This document shows positions 7,057 through 15,249 of a stretch of 16,147 nt of DNA, piece after piece (position 1 is the first letter of the stretch; every line of letters begins with the position of its first letter). The position numbers were made by a program, and so were the translations under genes. The notes beneath the pieces were generated by a model, which worked only from the letters and a program-made list of their open reading frames with translations, did no database searches and was not told the DNA's origin. Source of the DNA: Bacteroidales bacterium (GTDB lineage: Bacteria; Bacteroidota; Bacteroidia; Bacteroidales; JAADGE01); NCBI GenBank assembly GCA_029932445.1, contig JAOZQB010000048.1, positions 1-16,147 of the forward strand. Direction: 5' to 3'.

Positions 7057-8049
7057 TTACTGAGAATTATTTAATCTGTCCTCAATTAATAAAGTCATAA
7101 CCTCTTTTACGGTCATGCCGGCTTTTCGAATCATTTGAGGGATAAGACTTTCATCAGTCATTCCGGGAATGGTATTAGCTTCGAGAAACCAATAGTCGCC
7201 GTCTTTTAAAATAAAATCCATTCTTACAATGCCTTTACAATTTAAAACATCATAAAGTTCGGAAGTGATATTTTGACATTTTTCGGTAAGTTCTTCCGAT
7301 ATTCCGGCCGGAATAATTTCTTCCGAAAGATTTTCATATTTCGCTTGATAATCAAAGAAACCTGTTTGCGGAATAATTTCCACAAGCGGAAGTTTGTATT
7401 CTCTGTCTTTCGTTTTAAAAATACCGCATCCTATTTCGTCACCTTTAATAAATTCTTCAACAATTACTTCACAACTTTCATTAAAGGCAGTTTGAACAGC
7501 TTTGTCAAAATCTTCCATTCGCTCAACCTTGCTCACACCAAAACTTGAACCGCCTGCATTCGGTTTAACAAAACAGGGTAAACCCAACTTTTTAATAACA
7601 CTTTCGGCATCATATTTTTTCTCCGATTTTAATAAAACAGATTTTGCAATGTTTACAATATTAAAGTTACGTAAAAACGTGTTGCAATAATATTTATTGA
7701 AAGTTAAGGAAGAAGCCAGTACACTGCTTCCAATGTACGGAATTTTTATCATATCAAAATATGCCTGTAACAATCCGTCTTCTCCGGGTGTCCCGTGAAT
7801 AGCAGAAACCACAAGATCGAAAGTTTCCTTTTGCCCTTTGTCGTTAAAACTGAAATCGTTTTTATGTATTATTAATCCGCAATTTAAATCGTTAATCAGT
7901 GTCCATTCTTTATCTTTAATTTGAACGACATACACATTGTATCTTTCTTTATCAATTTCATTTGCAACGTTTTCTGCTGATTTTAAAGAAATAAAAAATT
8001 CGGAAGAATTTCCTCCGGCAAGAACAGCTATATTTTTTTTGTTTGTCAT
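7057..8049 (-). CDS. ddl: D-alanine--D-alanine ligase
   Basis: ATP-grasp ligase that makes the D-Ala-D-Ala dipeptide for peptidoglycan; cytoplasmic. It has 330 residues. The N-terminal domain has VLAGGNSSEFFIS (9-21), with E16 at the usual catalytic glutamate position, and AIHGTPGEDGLLQ (83-95). ATP-grasp marks are FVKPNAGGSSFGVSKV (160-175), GIVRMDFI (273-280) and LEANTIPGMTDESLIPQ (289-305). The omega-loop reads GFFDYQAKY; its final Tyr238 is at the position I associate with D-Ala rather than D-Lac specificity. The gene is outside a mur/dcw cluster here. It lies 88 bases downstream of the nitroreductase on the same strand, so it may have its own promoter or be read through. Confidence in function is high. 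Confidence 0.96.
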   Translation of the reverse strand: MTNKKNIAVLAGGNSSEFFISLKSAENVANEIDKERYNVYVVQIKDKEWTLINDLNCGLIIHKNDFSFNDKGQKETFDLVVSAIHGTPGEDGLLQAYFDMIKIPYIGSSVLASSLTFNKYYCNTFLRNFNIVNIAKSVLLKSEKKYDAESVIKKLGLPCFVKPNAGGSSFGVSKVERMEDFDKAVQTAFNESCEVIVEEFIKGDEIGCGIFKTKDREYKLPLVEIIPQTGFFDYQAKYENLSEEIIPAGISEELTEKCQNITSELYDVLNCKGIVRMDFILKDGDYWFLEANTIPGMTDESLIPQMIRKAGMTVKEVMTLLIEDRLNNSQ

Positions 8050-8137
8050 TTTCTGTGTTTCGGAGATCTTTCGATTTATAAAAACTTTAAAAATAAAGAA
8101 ACGATATTCTCCAAATTTGCGAATTATACAATCATTT

Positions 8138-8728
8138 TCAAAATTTATTTATTACAATTTCATCCAAACTTCTTTTCGGAACATGATGAATTAGATTTTT
8201 GTCTCGCCAATAATTATAATTTTCGGTATCCGGCATATCTTCAATAACAACAGTTTCATTCGGTACACCGAGTGCTAAAACTAAAAGTATTTCAAGGTGT
8301 TCGGGAATATTCAGATTTTTTCTTAAGACCGTTCGTTGAATTGCAGCTATCGTGCATCCGCCATATCCTTTTTCAACGGAACCAAGCAAAATTGATTGTG
8401 TCACAATACCGCTTGCAACTTCATGATAGGATTTCTCAACCTTCGGAAGAATTGTATGATCACCGAGAATGATAATGTATGCCGAAGGTTTTTCATTTTC
8501 TGAAGGTCCTTTCCAATCGGTTAATGCACCGGCCCAACTTAATGTCGGAAAAATTTTGTTATTTGATTCTTCCGAATTTGAAATAAAAAATTTCAACGAT
8601 TGACGATTTCGAGGAGAAGGTGATAAACGTGCTAATTCAACCAAGCTTCTTAATTCTTCTTCCGAAATTGAAACATTATTTTTGAAACGACGATAGGTCC
8701 GATTTTTCAGTATCAGGTTTTTTATCAT
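8138..8728 (-). CDS. Nitroreductase family protein (FMN-dependent)
   Basis: FMN-binding NAD(P)H-dependent oxidoreductase of the nitroreductase fold, 196 residues, cytoplasmic. Typical marks are the N-terminal RTYRRF (10-15), which binds the FMN phosphate region, the SPSPRNRQSLKFFI segment (36-49), the strand AYIIILGD (84-91) and the GIVTQSILLGSVEKGYGGC helix. The natural substrate is unknown; members of this family reduce quinones, nitro compounds or enones. The start at 8728 is chosen because it lies one base after the stop of the upstream M28 peptidase gene (TAA-A-ATG on the minus strand); an ATG at 8752 would overlap that gene by 23 bases. Tight spacing implies one transcript with the peptidase. 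Confidence 0.85.
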   Translation of the reverse strand: MIKNLILKNRTYRRFKNNVSISEEELRSLVELARLSPSPRNRQSLKFFISNSEESNNKIFPTLSWAGALTDWKGPSENEKPSAYIIILGDHTILPKVEKSYHEVASGIVTQSILLGSVEKGYGGCTIAAIQRTVLRKNLNIPEHLEILLVLALGVPNETVVIEDMPDTENYNYWRDKNLIHHVPKRSLDEIVINKF

Positions 8729-8729
8729 T

Positions 8730-9995
8730 TTACAAGTCGTTAATAAAATCAATTAAAAGGTGCATTAATCCTTCAAATTTACTTAAAGGCAAACGTTCGG
8801 GTGTGTCAAAAATATTGTGATATTCTTTGTATTTCCCGAGTGTATATATAAAAATTGTCGGGACTCCTTTTTCAAAAAAGAAATAGTGATCACTGTTGGC
8901 GGCTTTGCCTCTTATTTTTATTGACGGTAAATAATTATTTCGGTTATTTATGGTAACAAGCTTATCAAATTCAGTTTTGAAAACAGTTCCGTTTACAATC
9001 TTAATGCCGTTATCACCGCTGCCTACCATATCAAGATTTATAAAAAATTTAATCTTTTTTAACGGAAAAACAGGATGTTCTGAATAATAATATGAACCTT
9101 GTAATCCGAGTTCTTCTCCGCTGAAAAACATAAAAACAATATTATATTTCGGTTTTTTCTGTTTTGAGAAATATTTTGCTAAAGTCAGCAGAGATGCTAC
9201 TCCGCTTCCGTTATCATTGGCTCCGGGAAAAAATACGTCTCGTCCCATTGTCCCGAGATGGTCGTAATGTGCCGAAAACACAATACTTGTGTCAGTTTTT
9301 CCTTTAATGTACGCAATGATATTTTGTGTTTCAAATGCCGAATAATATTTGCTGTCGACAGCAATTTGAATCTCTTTCGGTTTATTAGGAAGACTTGATT
9401 GTTTTAATATTATCAGAGGAAAATCTTTTCGAATTTTAGAAGGAGAATATATTAATTTTTTTCGTGTAATTGCCACAACAGCTTTAGCTTTAAGGGTATT
9501 TATTTCCGTAATCATTTGATAAGCATCGTGAAAATTTCTTTTGAGTAAGCCGAGAGTATCAATCAATATTACCTTGTCGGAAAAATCGGCATGAATAAAT
9601 TTTTTAAATTTCTCCGGTTGAGAGATAAGAGAGCTGTCGATTATTGCTAAATCGAATGTACCGGTTAAGGAATCGGATGATGCCGAAAATAAATAATCGA
9701 CACCCGGAATTAATTTTTTATTATTGATACTTACCGAATTATTCCCGGAAAGCGTATTTACATGAATTTTGAATTTTTGAAAATATGATTTATCGAATTT
9801 TTTTAAACCCAATTTCTTTAAGCGATTCTCAATAAATTGAGCTGTTTTTTGAGCGCCTCCCATAGCATATCCTCTTCCGTGAAATGCTTCGGAACATATT
9901 GTATTAAGTATTTCACGGGCTTCTTCTTTAGTTTGAGAGATGCTTTGTTGAAAACTTAATAAAAATATTGTCAGGATTATGAAAGCTGACTTCAT
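8730..9995 (-). CDS. Exported M28 family zinc metallopeptidase
   Basis: Secreted dizinc aminopeptidase-type hydrolase, 421 residues. An N-terminal hydrophobic signal peptide (about 1-20, ending near SIS-Q) directs it out of the cytoplasm. Residues about 95-220 form an insert resembling a PA-type domain. The catalytic part carries a complete M28 ligand set: H243 and D245 in SAHYDHLG, D261 in GANDNGSG, E294-E295 in SGEELGLQGS, D322 in NLDMVGS and H393 in EYHNIFDTPE. ATG 9995 is chosen over ATG 10031 because it gives a clean signal peptide. It is likely a broad aminopeptidase that feeds on extracellular or periplasmic peptides; specificity is unknown. It heads a unit with the nitroreductase, is divergent from tdk, and has a -7-like box just upstream. 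Confidence 0.92.
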   Translation of the reverse strand: MKSAFIILTIFLLSFQQSISQTKEEAREILNTICSEAFHGRGYAMGGAQKTAQFIENRLKKLGLKKFDKSYFQKFKIHVNTLSGNNSVSINNKKLIPGVDYLFSASSDSLTGTFDLAIIDSSLISQPEKFKKFIHADFSDKVILIDTLGLLKRNFHDAYQMITEINTLKAKAVVAITRKKLIYSPSKIRKDFPLIILKQSSLPNKPKEIQIAVDSKYYSAFETQNIIAYIKGKTDTSIVFSAHYDHLGTMGRDVFFPGANDNGSGVASLLTLAKYFSKQKKPKYNIVFMFFSGEELGLQGSYYYSEHPVFPLKKIKFFINLDMVGSGDNGIKIVNGTVFKTEFDKLVTINNRNNYLPSIKIRGKAANSDHYFFFEKGVPTIFIYTLGKYKEYHNIFDTPERLPLSKFEGLMHLLIDFINDL

Positions 9996-10012
9996 TGTTT
10001 TTATATTTTTGT

Positions 10013-10020
10013 CAAAGTTA
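10013..10020 (-). promoter_or_regulatory. Possible -7 element for the M28 peptidase gene
   Basis: On the minus strand this reads TAACTTTG, an exact TAnnTTTG match ending 17 bases before the peptidase ATG, the same geometry as the mqnC promoter. A matching upstream TTTG is not evident. The 56-base divergent gap also contains TATTTTTG (10004-10011) on the plus strand toward tdk, so the two promoters may overlap. Confidence 0.4.
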
Positions 10021-10051
10021 TAAAAATGCATTTATATAAAAGTATATTTTT

Positions 10052-10621
10052 ATGTTTTTAGAAGAAAAAGTGCGTACGGCAGGTTGGATTGAAGTCGTTT
10101 CAGGCTCAATGTTTTCAGGGAAAACAGAGGAGTTAATCAGACGAATGAAGCGGGCCGAAATTGCGAAACAGAAAATCATAATTTTTAAACCGAAAGTGGA
10201 TACGCGTTATTCGGAAGAAATGGTTGTTTCGCACGATGCTAAATCCATAAAATCTATTCCTGTCAAGAAAGCAGAAGATATTTTGGATTTGGCAAACGGT
10301 TACGAAGTTATCGGAATTGACGAAGCACAATTTTTCAGCGATATTTTGGTTGAGGTTTGTAATCGGCTGGCGGACAGAGGGATTCGTGTTATAGTTGCCG
10401 GTTTGGATATGGATTTTGCCGGAAAACCTTTCGGACCTATTCCGCGTTTGATGGCAATTGCCGAGTATGTTTCAAAGGTTCATGCCATTTGTATGCGATG
10501 CGGGAACTTAGCCCAGTATTCTCATCGTTTATCCGATAGCGACAAACAATTTCTTCTCGGGGAAAAAGATGTTTATGAACCGCTTTGCAGAAAATGCTAT
10601 AATGAGGCGATAAAGAAGTAA
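10052..10621 (+). CDS. tdk: Thymidine kinase (type II, zinc-binding)
   Basis: Phosphorylates thymidine to dTMP in pyrimidine salvage; cytoplasmic, normally a tetramer. The protein has 189 residues, a standard length. Marks: P-loop GSMFSGKT (18-25), the DEAQFF segment (90-95) with catalytic base E91, the VAGLDMDFAGKPFGP stretch, and four zinc cysteines at C147/C150 and C179/C182. All key residues are present, so it should be active. It is transcribed away from the M28 peptidase and converges with the glutaminyl cyclase gene with one base between the two stop codons. No Shine-Dalgarno sequence is seen. Confidence 0.97.
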   Translation: MFLEEKVRTAGWIEVVSGSMFSGKTEELIRRMKRAEIAKQKIIIFKPKVDTRYSEEMVVSHDAKSIKSIPVKKAEDILDLANGYEVIGIDEAQFFSDILVEVCNRLADRGIRVIVAGLDMDFAGKPFGPIPRLMAIAEYVSKVHAICMRCGNLAQYSHRLSDSDKQFLLGEKDVYEPLCRKCYNEAIKK

Positions 10622-10622
10622 A

Positions 10623-11726
10623 TTATTTTTTAACCAATTCAATTTCAAATAGTTTAGGCCATAATTTTCCGGTAACAAAAAGACGCTTGTTGTCTTTATC
10701 ATAAGCAATACCGTTAAGAACATCGGTATCCGGTTTGTAATCGTTCATGGGTAAGATGTGTGATAAATCAATGTAAGCCGCAACTTTTCCGGTATGCGGG
10801 TCAAATTTCACAATTTTTTCATATTGATAAATATTGGCATAAATGAATCCGTCAATATATTCCAATTCATTCAAATATTTTACGGGACCTTCATTATCAT
10901 ACACTTCAAATGTTTTAACAACAGAATAAGTTTCGGGTTCTAAAACTTTCACTTCTGCAGAACCGTTGGTCATAAACAAATGTTTATCGTCAGTACAAAT
11001 TCCCCAACCTTCACCGCCGTAGTTGAATTTATCAAGTTCTTTGAAAGTCTTAAAATCATACACGAAACCTCTGCCCGATTCCCAACTGATTTGAATTATC
11101 TTATTGTTATAAAGGGTAATCCCTTCGCCGAAAACATCTTTAGGAATTGCAAAACTTTGTAATACTTCGCCTGTTTCAAGTTTTACTTTTCTTACGGTTG
11201 ATTGTCCTTTTAATCCGGTTGCTTCATATAAAAAACCGTTTTTATAAAAAAGACCTTGCGTATATGCCTGAACATCATGCTTATAAACATTTTTAATTTT
11301 ATACGTATATTCTTCAGGTTTTTTGTCAGAAAAAACAGTAATAAATTGTTGCTTTCTGAATCGTTGATTATCCCGATTAAGTTCAATTTCGAAGATGCTT
11401 TTTCCGGTGTGTCCGGTTTTTGTATCCCAAGTATAAGATGTATTTTCTTTGGTCAAAACGGCAACATCTTTATTGTTAATTGACAGTATAACGGTATCTT
11501 GATTAAATCCGTTTTTGACTTTTCCGGTTATTTTTATGTTATCACCGAAAATATAGTTTTCATTTGAAGGTTTTTCAACGGTTAGCGTTAAGGGATTTTG
11601 TTCGTTATGTTCAATTTTATCCGTTTGACCTTGATTTTGTTTTTTGGAAGTTTCTTCATCCGATTTACATCCGTTTATATAAATTACGGAAATTAAAAGA
11701 ATTAAAATATATTTTATGTTATTCAT
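10623..11726 (-). CDS. Glutaminyl-peptide cyclotransferase lipoprotein
   Basis: Predicted enzyme that converts N-terminal glutamine of peptides to pyroglutamate; the plant/bacterial-type glutaminyl cyclase is a beta-propeller. It has 367 residues. A signal peptide ends in a lipobox (Y-I-N-G-C20), so it is a lipoprotein. The residues after the cysteine, K-S-D-E-E, resemble acidic surface-export signals of Bacteroidota lipoproteins. A linker and an Ig-like domain (about 45-125) precede the propeller (about 135-367), which shows repeats such as AYTQGLFYKNGFLYEATG, FGEGITL, GEGWGICTDD, LNELEYIDG and LNGIAYDKDNKRLFVTG. Family assignment is strong; catalytic activity is inferred. It lies 53 bases downstream of the phosphatase gene on the same strand. 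Confidence 0.9.
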   Translation of the reverse strand: MNNIKYILILLISVIYINGCKSDEETSKKQNQGQTDKIEHNEQNPLTLTVEKPSNENYIFGDNIKITGKVKNGFNQDTVILSINNKDVAVLTKENTSYTWDTKTGHTGKSIFEIELNRDNQRFRKQQFITVFSDKKPEEYTYKIKNVYKHDVQAYTQGLFYKNGFLYEATGLKGQSTVRKVKLETGEVLQSFAIPKDVFGEGITLYNNKIIQISWESGRGFVYDFKTFKELDKFNYGGEGWGICTDDKHLFMTNGSAEVKVLEPETYSVVKTFEVYDNEGPVKYLNELEYIDGFIYANIYQYEKIVKFDPHTGKVAAYIDLSHILPMNDYKPDTDVLNGIAYDKDNKRLFVTGKLWPKLFEIELVKK

Positions 11727-11779
11727 TACAAGTTATTTGTTTATTAAATTCAGATATAATATGAGAGTGAGTTTTTTAT

Positions 11780-12271
11780 TTATAATTTTAAAAGTTCTTT
11801 CGGAGAAATAGAATCAATGAATGTGCATTTTCCTTCATCTAAATCTTTCCAACTTCCGTTAAATTCCAGGATGCAAACATTGGCTGTTTTCATATCAAAA
11901 TAATTGCCGCTGAGCTGTTCAACAATTGATGACCAAGTCGGATTGTGACCGACAATCATCACGTTTTCAATTTTATCGTCAACTTTCCGTAATTTTTGAG
12001 TAATTTCTCTTACAAATCCGAAATAAAAACTTTCGTCCCAATCAATTTTGCCTCGGTAACCCGAATATTCCGCAACTCTTTCAGCTGTCATTTTAGCTCG
12101 TTCTGCAGGTGATGAAATTATCAAATCGGGTGTTAGATTTTTCTTTTTCAGTTCTTCTCCTATGCGAGGTGTATCTCTCAAGCCACGTTCATTCAGCGGT
12201 CTGTCAAAATCTCGTTGCGAACCGGATCCCCAATCGGATTTCCCGTGTCGCATAATTAATAATTTTTTCAT
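11780..12271 (-). CDS. SixA-like histidine phosphatase
   Basis: Small cytoplasmic phosphatase of the histidine phosphatase (phosphoglycerate mutase-like) superfamily, 163 residues. The catalytic motif R8-H9-G10 lies in LLIMRHGKSDWG, with R57 in SSPAERAKMTAE and H109 in VGHNPTWS, giving the full set of phosphate-pocket residues. SixA of E. coli acts on phosphohistidine of phosphotransfer proteins, but similarity at this level does not prove that substrate. It is divergent from the methyltransferase gene and upstream of the glutaminyl cyclase gene. No symbol is given because the family has several substrate types. Confidence 0.9.
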   Translation of the reverse strand: MKKLLIMRHGKSDWGSGSQRDFDRPLNERGLRDTPRIGEELKKKNLTPDLIISSPAERAKMTAERVAEYSGYRGKIDWDESFYFGFVREITQKLRKVDDKIENVMIVGHNPTWSSIVEQLSGNYFDMKTANVCILEFNGSWKDLDEGKCTFIDSISPKELLKL

Positions 12272-12354
12272 TTTGTTTTAAGTTGTCGCACAAAAATAAT
12301 ATTTTTTATCGAAATTCTTAAGGATGTTTTTATATTTGAACTTCATTTTGCTAA

Positions 12355-13542
12355 ATGTTGACAAATCAAGAACACATATTTTCGGAAAAAATTGATACTT
12401 CTGTTGAAAACGGGGAATTTATTAAACTTATTATCAGCAATAAGAGACATAAAACTTCAGAGTTGAATAAAATTATTATTTCACCCGTTGAAATTAAAAA
12501 AGGTTTTCGACTTTCTTTTCTGTATAATTATAAGACACAAGATATTACTAAAAACTATGAACTTGAAGAATCCCAAAGTTTAATTTTCAATGAATTGAAA
12601 GAGAATTTTTTAAATGCCGAATTATTCACGGCAAATGAAATTATTCGATTGTTCTTTTCCGCAAAAAATAATAAGCCGAAAATCAAAATAAGTGAGCCGA
12701 CTTTTAAACCTGTCGTAAATCTTAATCACGATCGAAAAAAACATAAAAGAGTTGAGCTGAAAAATAATATTTGGCTGAAGGAATTGGGCATTACAACTTC
12801 CGAAGATGTGATTAAAAAAGATATGCATGATAAATATCGACAGATTAATAAATATCTGGAAGTTATTGAAAATATGATAATTAAAAAGACTTCCGAAAAA
12901 AAATTGAGAATTTATGATGCCGGTTCAGGGAAGGGATATTTAACTTTTGCACTTTATGATTATCTGAAAAACAATTTAAAAATTGAAGCACATATTACGG
13001 GAATTGAATTTAGGCAAGAACTTGTTGATAAGTGTAATATGATTTCCGAAAAAGCTGAGTTTGAAAATTTGAACTTTGTTCAAGGAACAATCATTGACAG
13101 TAAAATCAATGAAGTTGATGTTTTTATTGCTCTGCATGCTTGCGATACGGCAACTGATGAGGCAATTTATAAAGGGATAAAAGCAAATGCGCAATTTATT
13201 GTTGCAGCTCCTTGTTGCCAAAAACAAATTCGCAAACAAATGAATGTGACAAATGCAATGGCTTCATTGATGAAACACGGAATTTTAAAAGAACGACAAG
13301 CGGTTATTCTGACAGACGGATTACGTGCTTTAATACTTGAAGCAAACGGCTACAAAACAAAAGTGTTTGAGTTTATTTCTACGGAACATACACCAAAGAA
13401 TATTATGATTGTTGCCGAAAAAACAAATAAGAAATTTAATAAAGATGAAATTAATAAAAATATTAATGAGATAAAACAGATGTTCGGTATTGAAAGTCAT
13501 TATCTTGAGAAATTGTTAAACGAACAAAGGTTTCAGATATAA
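12355..13542 (+). CDS. SAM-dependent methyltransferase (Methyltransf_32-like)
   Basis: Class I methyltransferase with a long N-terminal extension, 395 residues, cytoplasmic. The N-terminal 120 residues are an unassigned alpha/beta region. A conserved-looking linker, LNHDRKKHKRVEL (123-135), precedes the Rossmann core. Motif I is DAGSGKGYLTFAL (188-200) with the ribose-binding acidic residue E218 in GIEFR. Motif IV-like features are ALHACDTATDEAI (259-271) and APCCQKQ (285-291). The H-x-C-D-T-x-x-D plus P-C-C combination is what I associate with the Methyltransf_32 family, shared with eukaryotic GSTCD and METTL25-like proteins. The substrate is unknown, and RNA, protein or a small molecule are all possible. 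The next gene starts 75 bases downstream on the same strand; co-transcription is possible, and no terminator is visible between them. Confidence 0.87.
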   Translation: MLTNQEHIFSEKIDTSVENGEFIKLIISNKRHKTSELNKIIISPVEIKKGFRLSFLYNYKTQDITKNYELEESQSLIFNELKENFLNAELFTANEIIRLFFSAKNNKPKIKISEPTFKPVVNLNHDRKKHKRVELKNNIWLKELGITTSEDVIKKDMHDKYRQINKYLEVIENMIIKKTSEKKLRIYDAGSGKGYLTFALYDYLKNNLKIEAHITGIEFRQELVDKCNMISEKAEFENLNFVQGTIIDSKINEVDVFIALHACDTATDEAIYKGIKANAQFIVAAPCCQKQIRKQMNVTNAMASLMKHGILKERQAVILTDGLRALILEANGYKTKVFEFISTEHTPKNIMIVAEKTNKKFNKDEINKNINEIKQMFGIESHYLEKLLNEQRFQI

Positions 13543-13617
13543 ATTTAGAAACACCCGTATCGAATTAATTCAACACAAGCGGATGAATATAACCTTTGAA
13601 AATTATTAAAAAAACTT

Positions 13618-14277
13618 ATGAAAACAGGATTTTTAATTATCATATTGAATATTTTTACCGGGTTTCATTTAAATGAAGAATCCGATTTAACAGGAAATTG
13701 GAAACTTGTAAGAAATGAAGACGGAATTAAAGCGTTTACCCGAGAAGTAGAGGGTTCAAGTATTAAGCAAGTACGCGTTATCGCAAATGTAAAAAGCACT
13801 TTAACGGCACCGGTTGCAATTGTACGCGATGTAAGTTCGCATCCGAAATGGATTTACAGATGTAAAACAGCAAAAATTTTAAAAACCGTCAGTGAAAGTG
13901 ATCATTATTATTATAACGAAACAGAAGCTCCTTGGCCGATCAGCAACAGAGATATTATTACGCATGCCGTAATCACTCAAGATAAAAAATCAAAAATTGT
14001 TACGATTACTTCAACCGGAGTACCGAATTTTATTCCTCCGATAAAAGATATTGTTCGTTTAAAAAAATTACAAGCACAATGGAAATTTATTCCTAAAGTA
14101 AACGGTACAGTCGATATTAATTTTACACTATTAATTGATTTGGGAGGAGATTTGCCTTCATGGTTAGTGAATTTGGCCATAGCAGACGGACCTTTTGAAA
14201 CTGTACTGAATATGCGCAAAGAAATTATGAAAGCAAAATATCAAAATGCCGTTTATAATTTTATACAAGAATTATGA
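13618..14277 (+). CDS. START-domain lipid-binding protein
   Basis: Protein of 219 residues with a short hydrophobic N-terminus (about 4-16) followed almost entirely by a START (StAR-related lipid transfer) fold, a helix-grip cavity that binds sterols, phospholipids or other hydrophobic ligands. Marks include NEDGIKAFTREVEGS (33-47), SSHPKWIYRCKTAKIL (73-88), the characteristic E-A-P-W-P-I-S-N-R-D (103-112) and LIDLGGDLPSWLVN, with a terminal helix ending MRKEIMKAKYQ. The hydrophobic start could be a signal peptide or membrane anchor, but no clear cleavage site is seen. Its stop overlaps the next gene by ATGA, linking it to a dehydrogenase and a steroid-reductase-like protein. That context suggests it carries or presents their lipid substrate, which is inference. 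Confidence 0.85.
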   Translation: MKTGFLIIILNIFTGFHLNEESDLTGNWKLVRNEDGIKAFTREVEGSSIKQVRVIANVKSTLTAPVAIVRDVSSHPKWIYRCKTAKILKTVSESDHYYYNETEAPWPISNRDIITHAVITQDKKSKIVTITSTGVPNFIPPIKDIVRLKKLQAQWKFIPKVNGTVDINFTLLIDLGGDLPSWLVNLAIADGPFETVLNMRKEIMKAKYQNAVYNFIQEL

Positions 14278-15248
14278 CAGCAGCGGTTACCGGTGCAAAC
14301 GGACATATCGGAAATAATCTTTGTCGAGAACTTTTGAAACAAGGATATAATGTTAAAGTATTAATCCGTAACGATTCAGATGCTTTAAAAGGACTTGATT
14401 TAGAGTTAATAAAAGGAGATGTAACAGATAAAGAAAGTTTGCAAAAATTAATCGAAGGAGCAGATGTCGTATTTCATCTTGCAGCAATAATTTCTATAAA
14501 CCGAAGGCAAAAACACCTTTTGCCGGCAATTAATATTGAAGGAACTCGAAATATATCCGAAATTTGTCTTGAAAATAATGTAAAACGATTTATTCATTTC
14601 AGTTCGGTTCATGCTTTAAATCAATATCCGCTTGATAAACCGCTTACCGAAGAGAATCCGCTTGCCGGAAACAATACTTATGCATACGATCGTTCAAAAG
14701 CCGAAGCCGAAAAAATAATTCTTAATGCTTGTGAGAAAGGTTTGAATGCAATTATATTAAATCCGACATCGGTTATCGGAGTTAATGATTATAAACCGTC
14801 ATTGTTAGGACAAGCAGTTTTGAAAATTGCAAACGGGAAACTTCCCGCATTAATTCCGGGCGGATTTGATTGGGTTGATGTTCGTGATGTTGTTCAGGGA
14901 TCAATTTCGGTAATTAAGAAGGGCAGGGCAGGAGAACGATATTTATTGTCAGGACATTGGCGAACAATGAAAGATTTGTCAAGTGAAATTAATAAATACA
15001 CCGGAAGGAAAAATCCGATTAAAATACCGACATTTTCAGCAAAAATCGGTTTGCCGTTTATTCGTCTGTACGGGAAAATTAAGAATGAAGCACCACTATA
15101 CACGAACGAATCGCTGAATATTTTAAAATATTCAAATAAAAATGTCAGTCATTCAAAAGCTGCAGAGGAATTGGATTACACAACACACCCTTTTTCGGAA
15201 ACGATAAAAGATACTGTAGAATGGTTTAAAAAAAACGGAATGATTTAA
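14274..15248 (+). CDS. Extended SDR / NAD(P)-dependent epimerase-dehydrogenase (3-beta-HSD-like)
   Basis: Rossmann-fold oxidoreductase of the extended short-chain dehydrogenase class, 324 residues, cytoplasmic or membrane-associated. The cofactor motif is TGANGHIG (6-13), followed by GDVTD (48-52), FHLAA (67-71) and FSS (109-111). The catalytic pair is Y138-x3-K142 in YAYDRSKAEAEK. After it comes NPTSVIGVND and the substrate-domain segment PGGFDWVDVRDVV. Overall it resembles the 3-beta-hydroxysteroid dehydrogenase / dihydroflavonol 4-reductase / HpnA-like group, but sugar-nucleotide epimerases share much of this, so the subfamily is not certain. It is coupled to the START gene by an ATGA overlap and ends one base before the steroid-reductase gene. 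That makes an alcohol/ketone step on a lipid substrate the preferred guess. Confidence 0.86.
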   Translation: MTAAVTGANGHIGNNLCRELLKQGYNVKVLIRNDSDALKGLDLELIKGDVTDKESLQKLIEGADVVFHLAAIISINRRQKHLLPAINIEGTRNISEICLENNVKRFIHFSSVHALNQYPLDKPLTEENPLAGNNTYAYDRSKAEAEKIILNACEKGLNAIILNPTSVIGVNDYKPSLLGQAVLKIANGKLPALIPGGFDWVDVRDVVQGSISVIKKGRAGERYLLSGHWRTMKDLSSEINKYTGRKNPIKIPTFSAKIGLPFIRLYGKIKNEAPLYTNESLNILKYSNKNVSHSKAAEELDYTTHPFSETIKDTVEWFKKNGMI

Positions 15249-15249
15249 A

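Noticed and set aside
10529..10723. Minus-strand open frame across the tdk / glutaminyl cyclase junction
   Set aside because: It overlaps the 3' ends of two well-supported genes in other frames and contains no motif.
12331..12338. TATATTTG upstream of the methyltransferase gene as a promoter
   Set aside because: It matches TAnnTTTG, but there is no upstream TTTG partner, and such motifs are frequent by chance in DNA this AT-rich; too weak to list as a feature.
13590..13598. TAACCTTTG as a promoter -7 box for the START operon
   Set aside because: It has three bases rather than two between TA and TTTG, and no TTTG lies at the right distance upstream.
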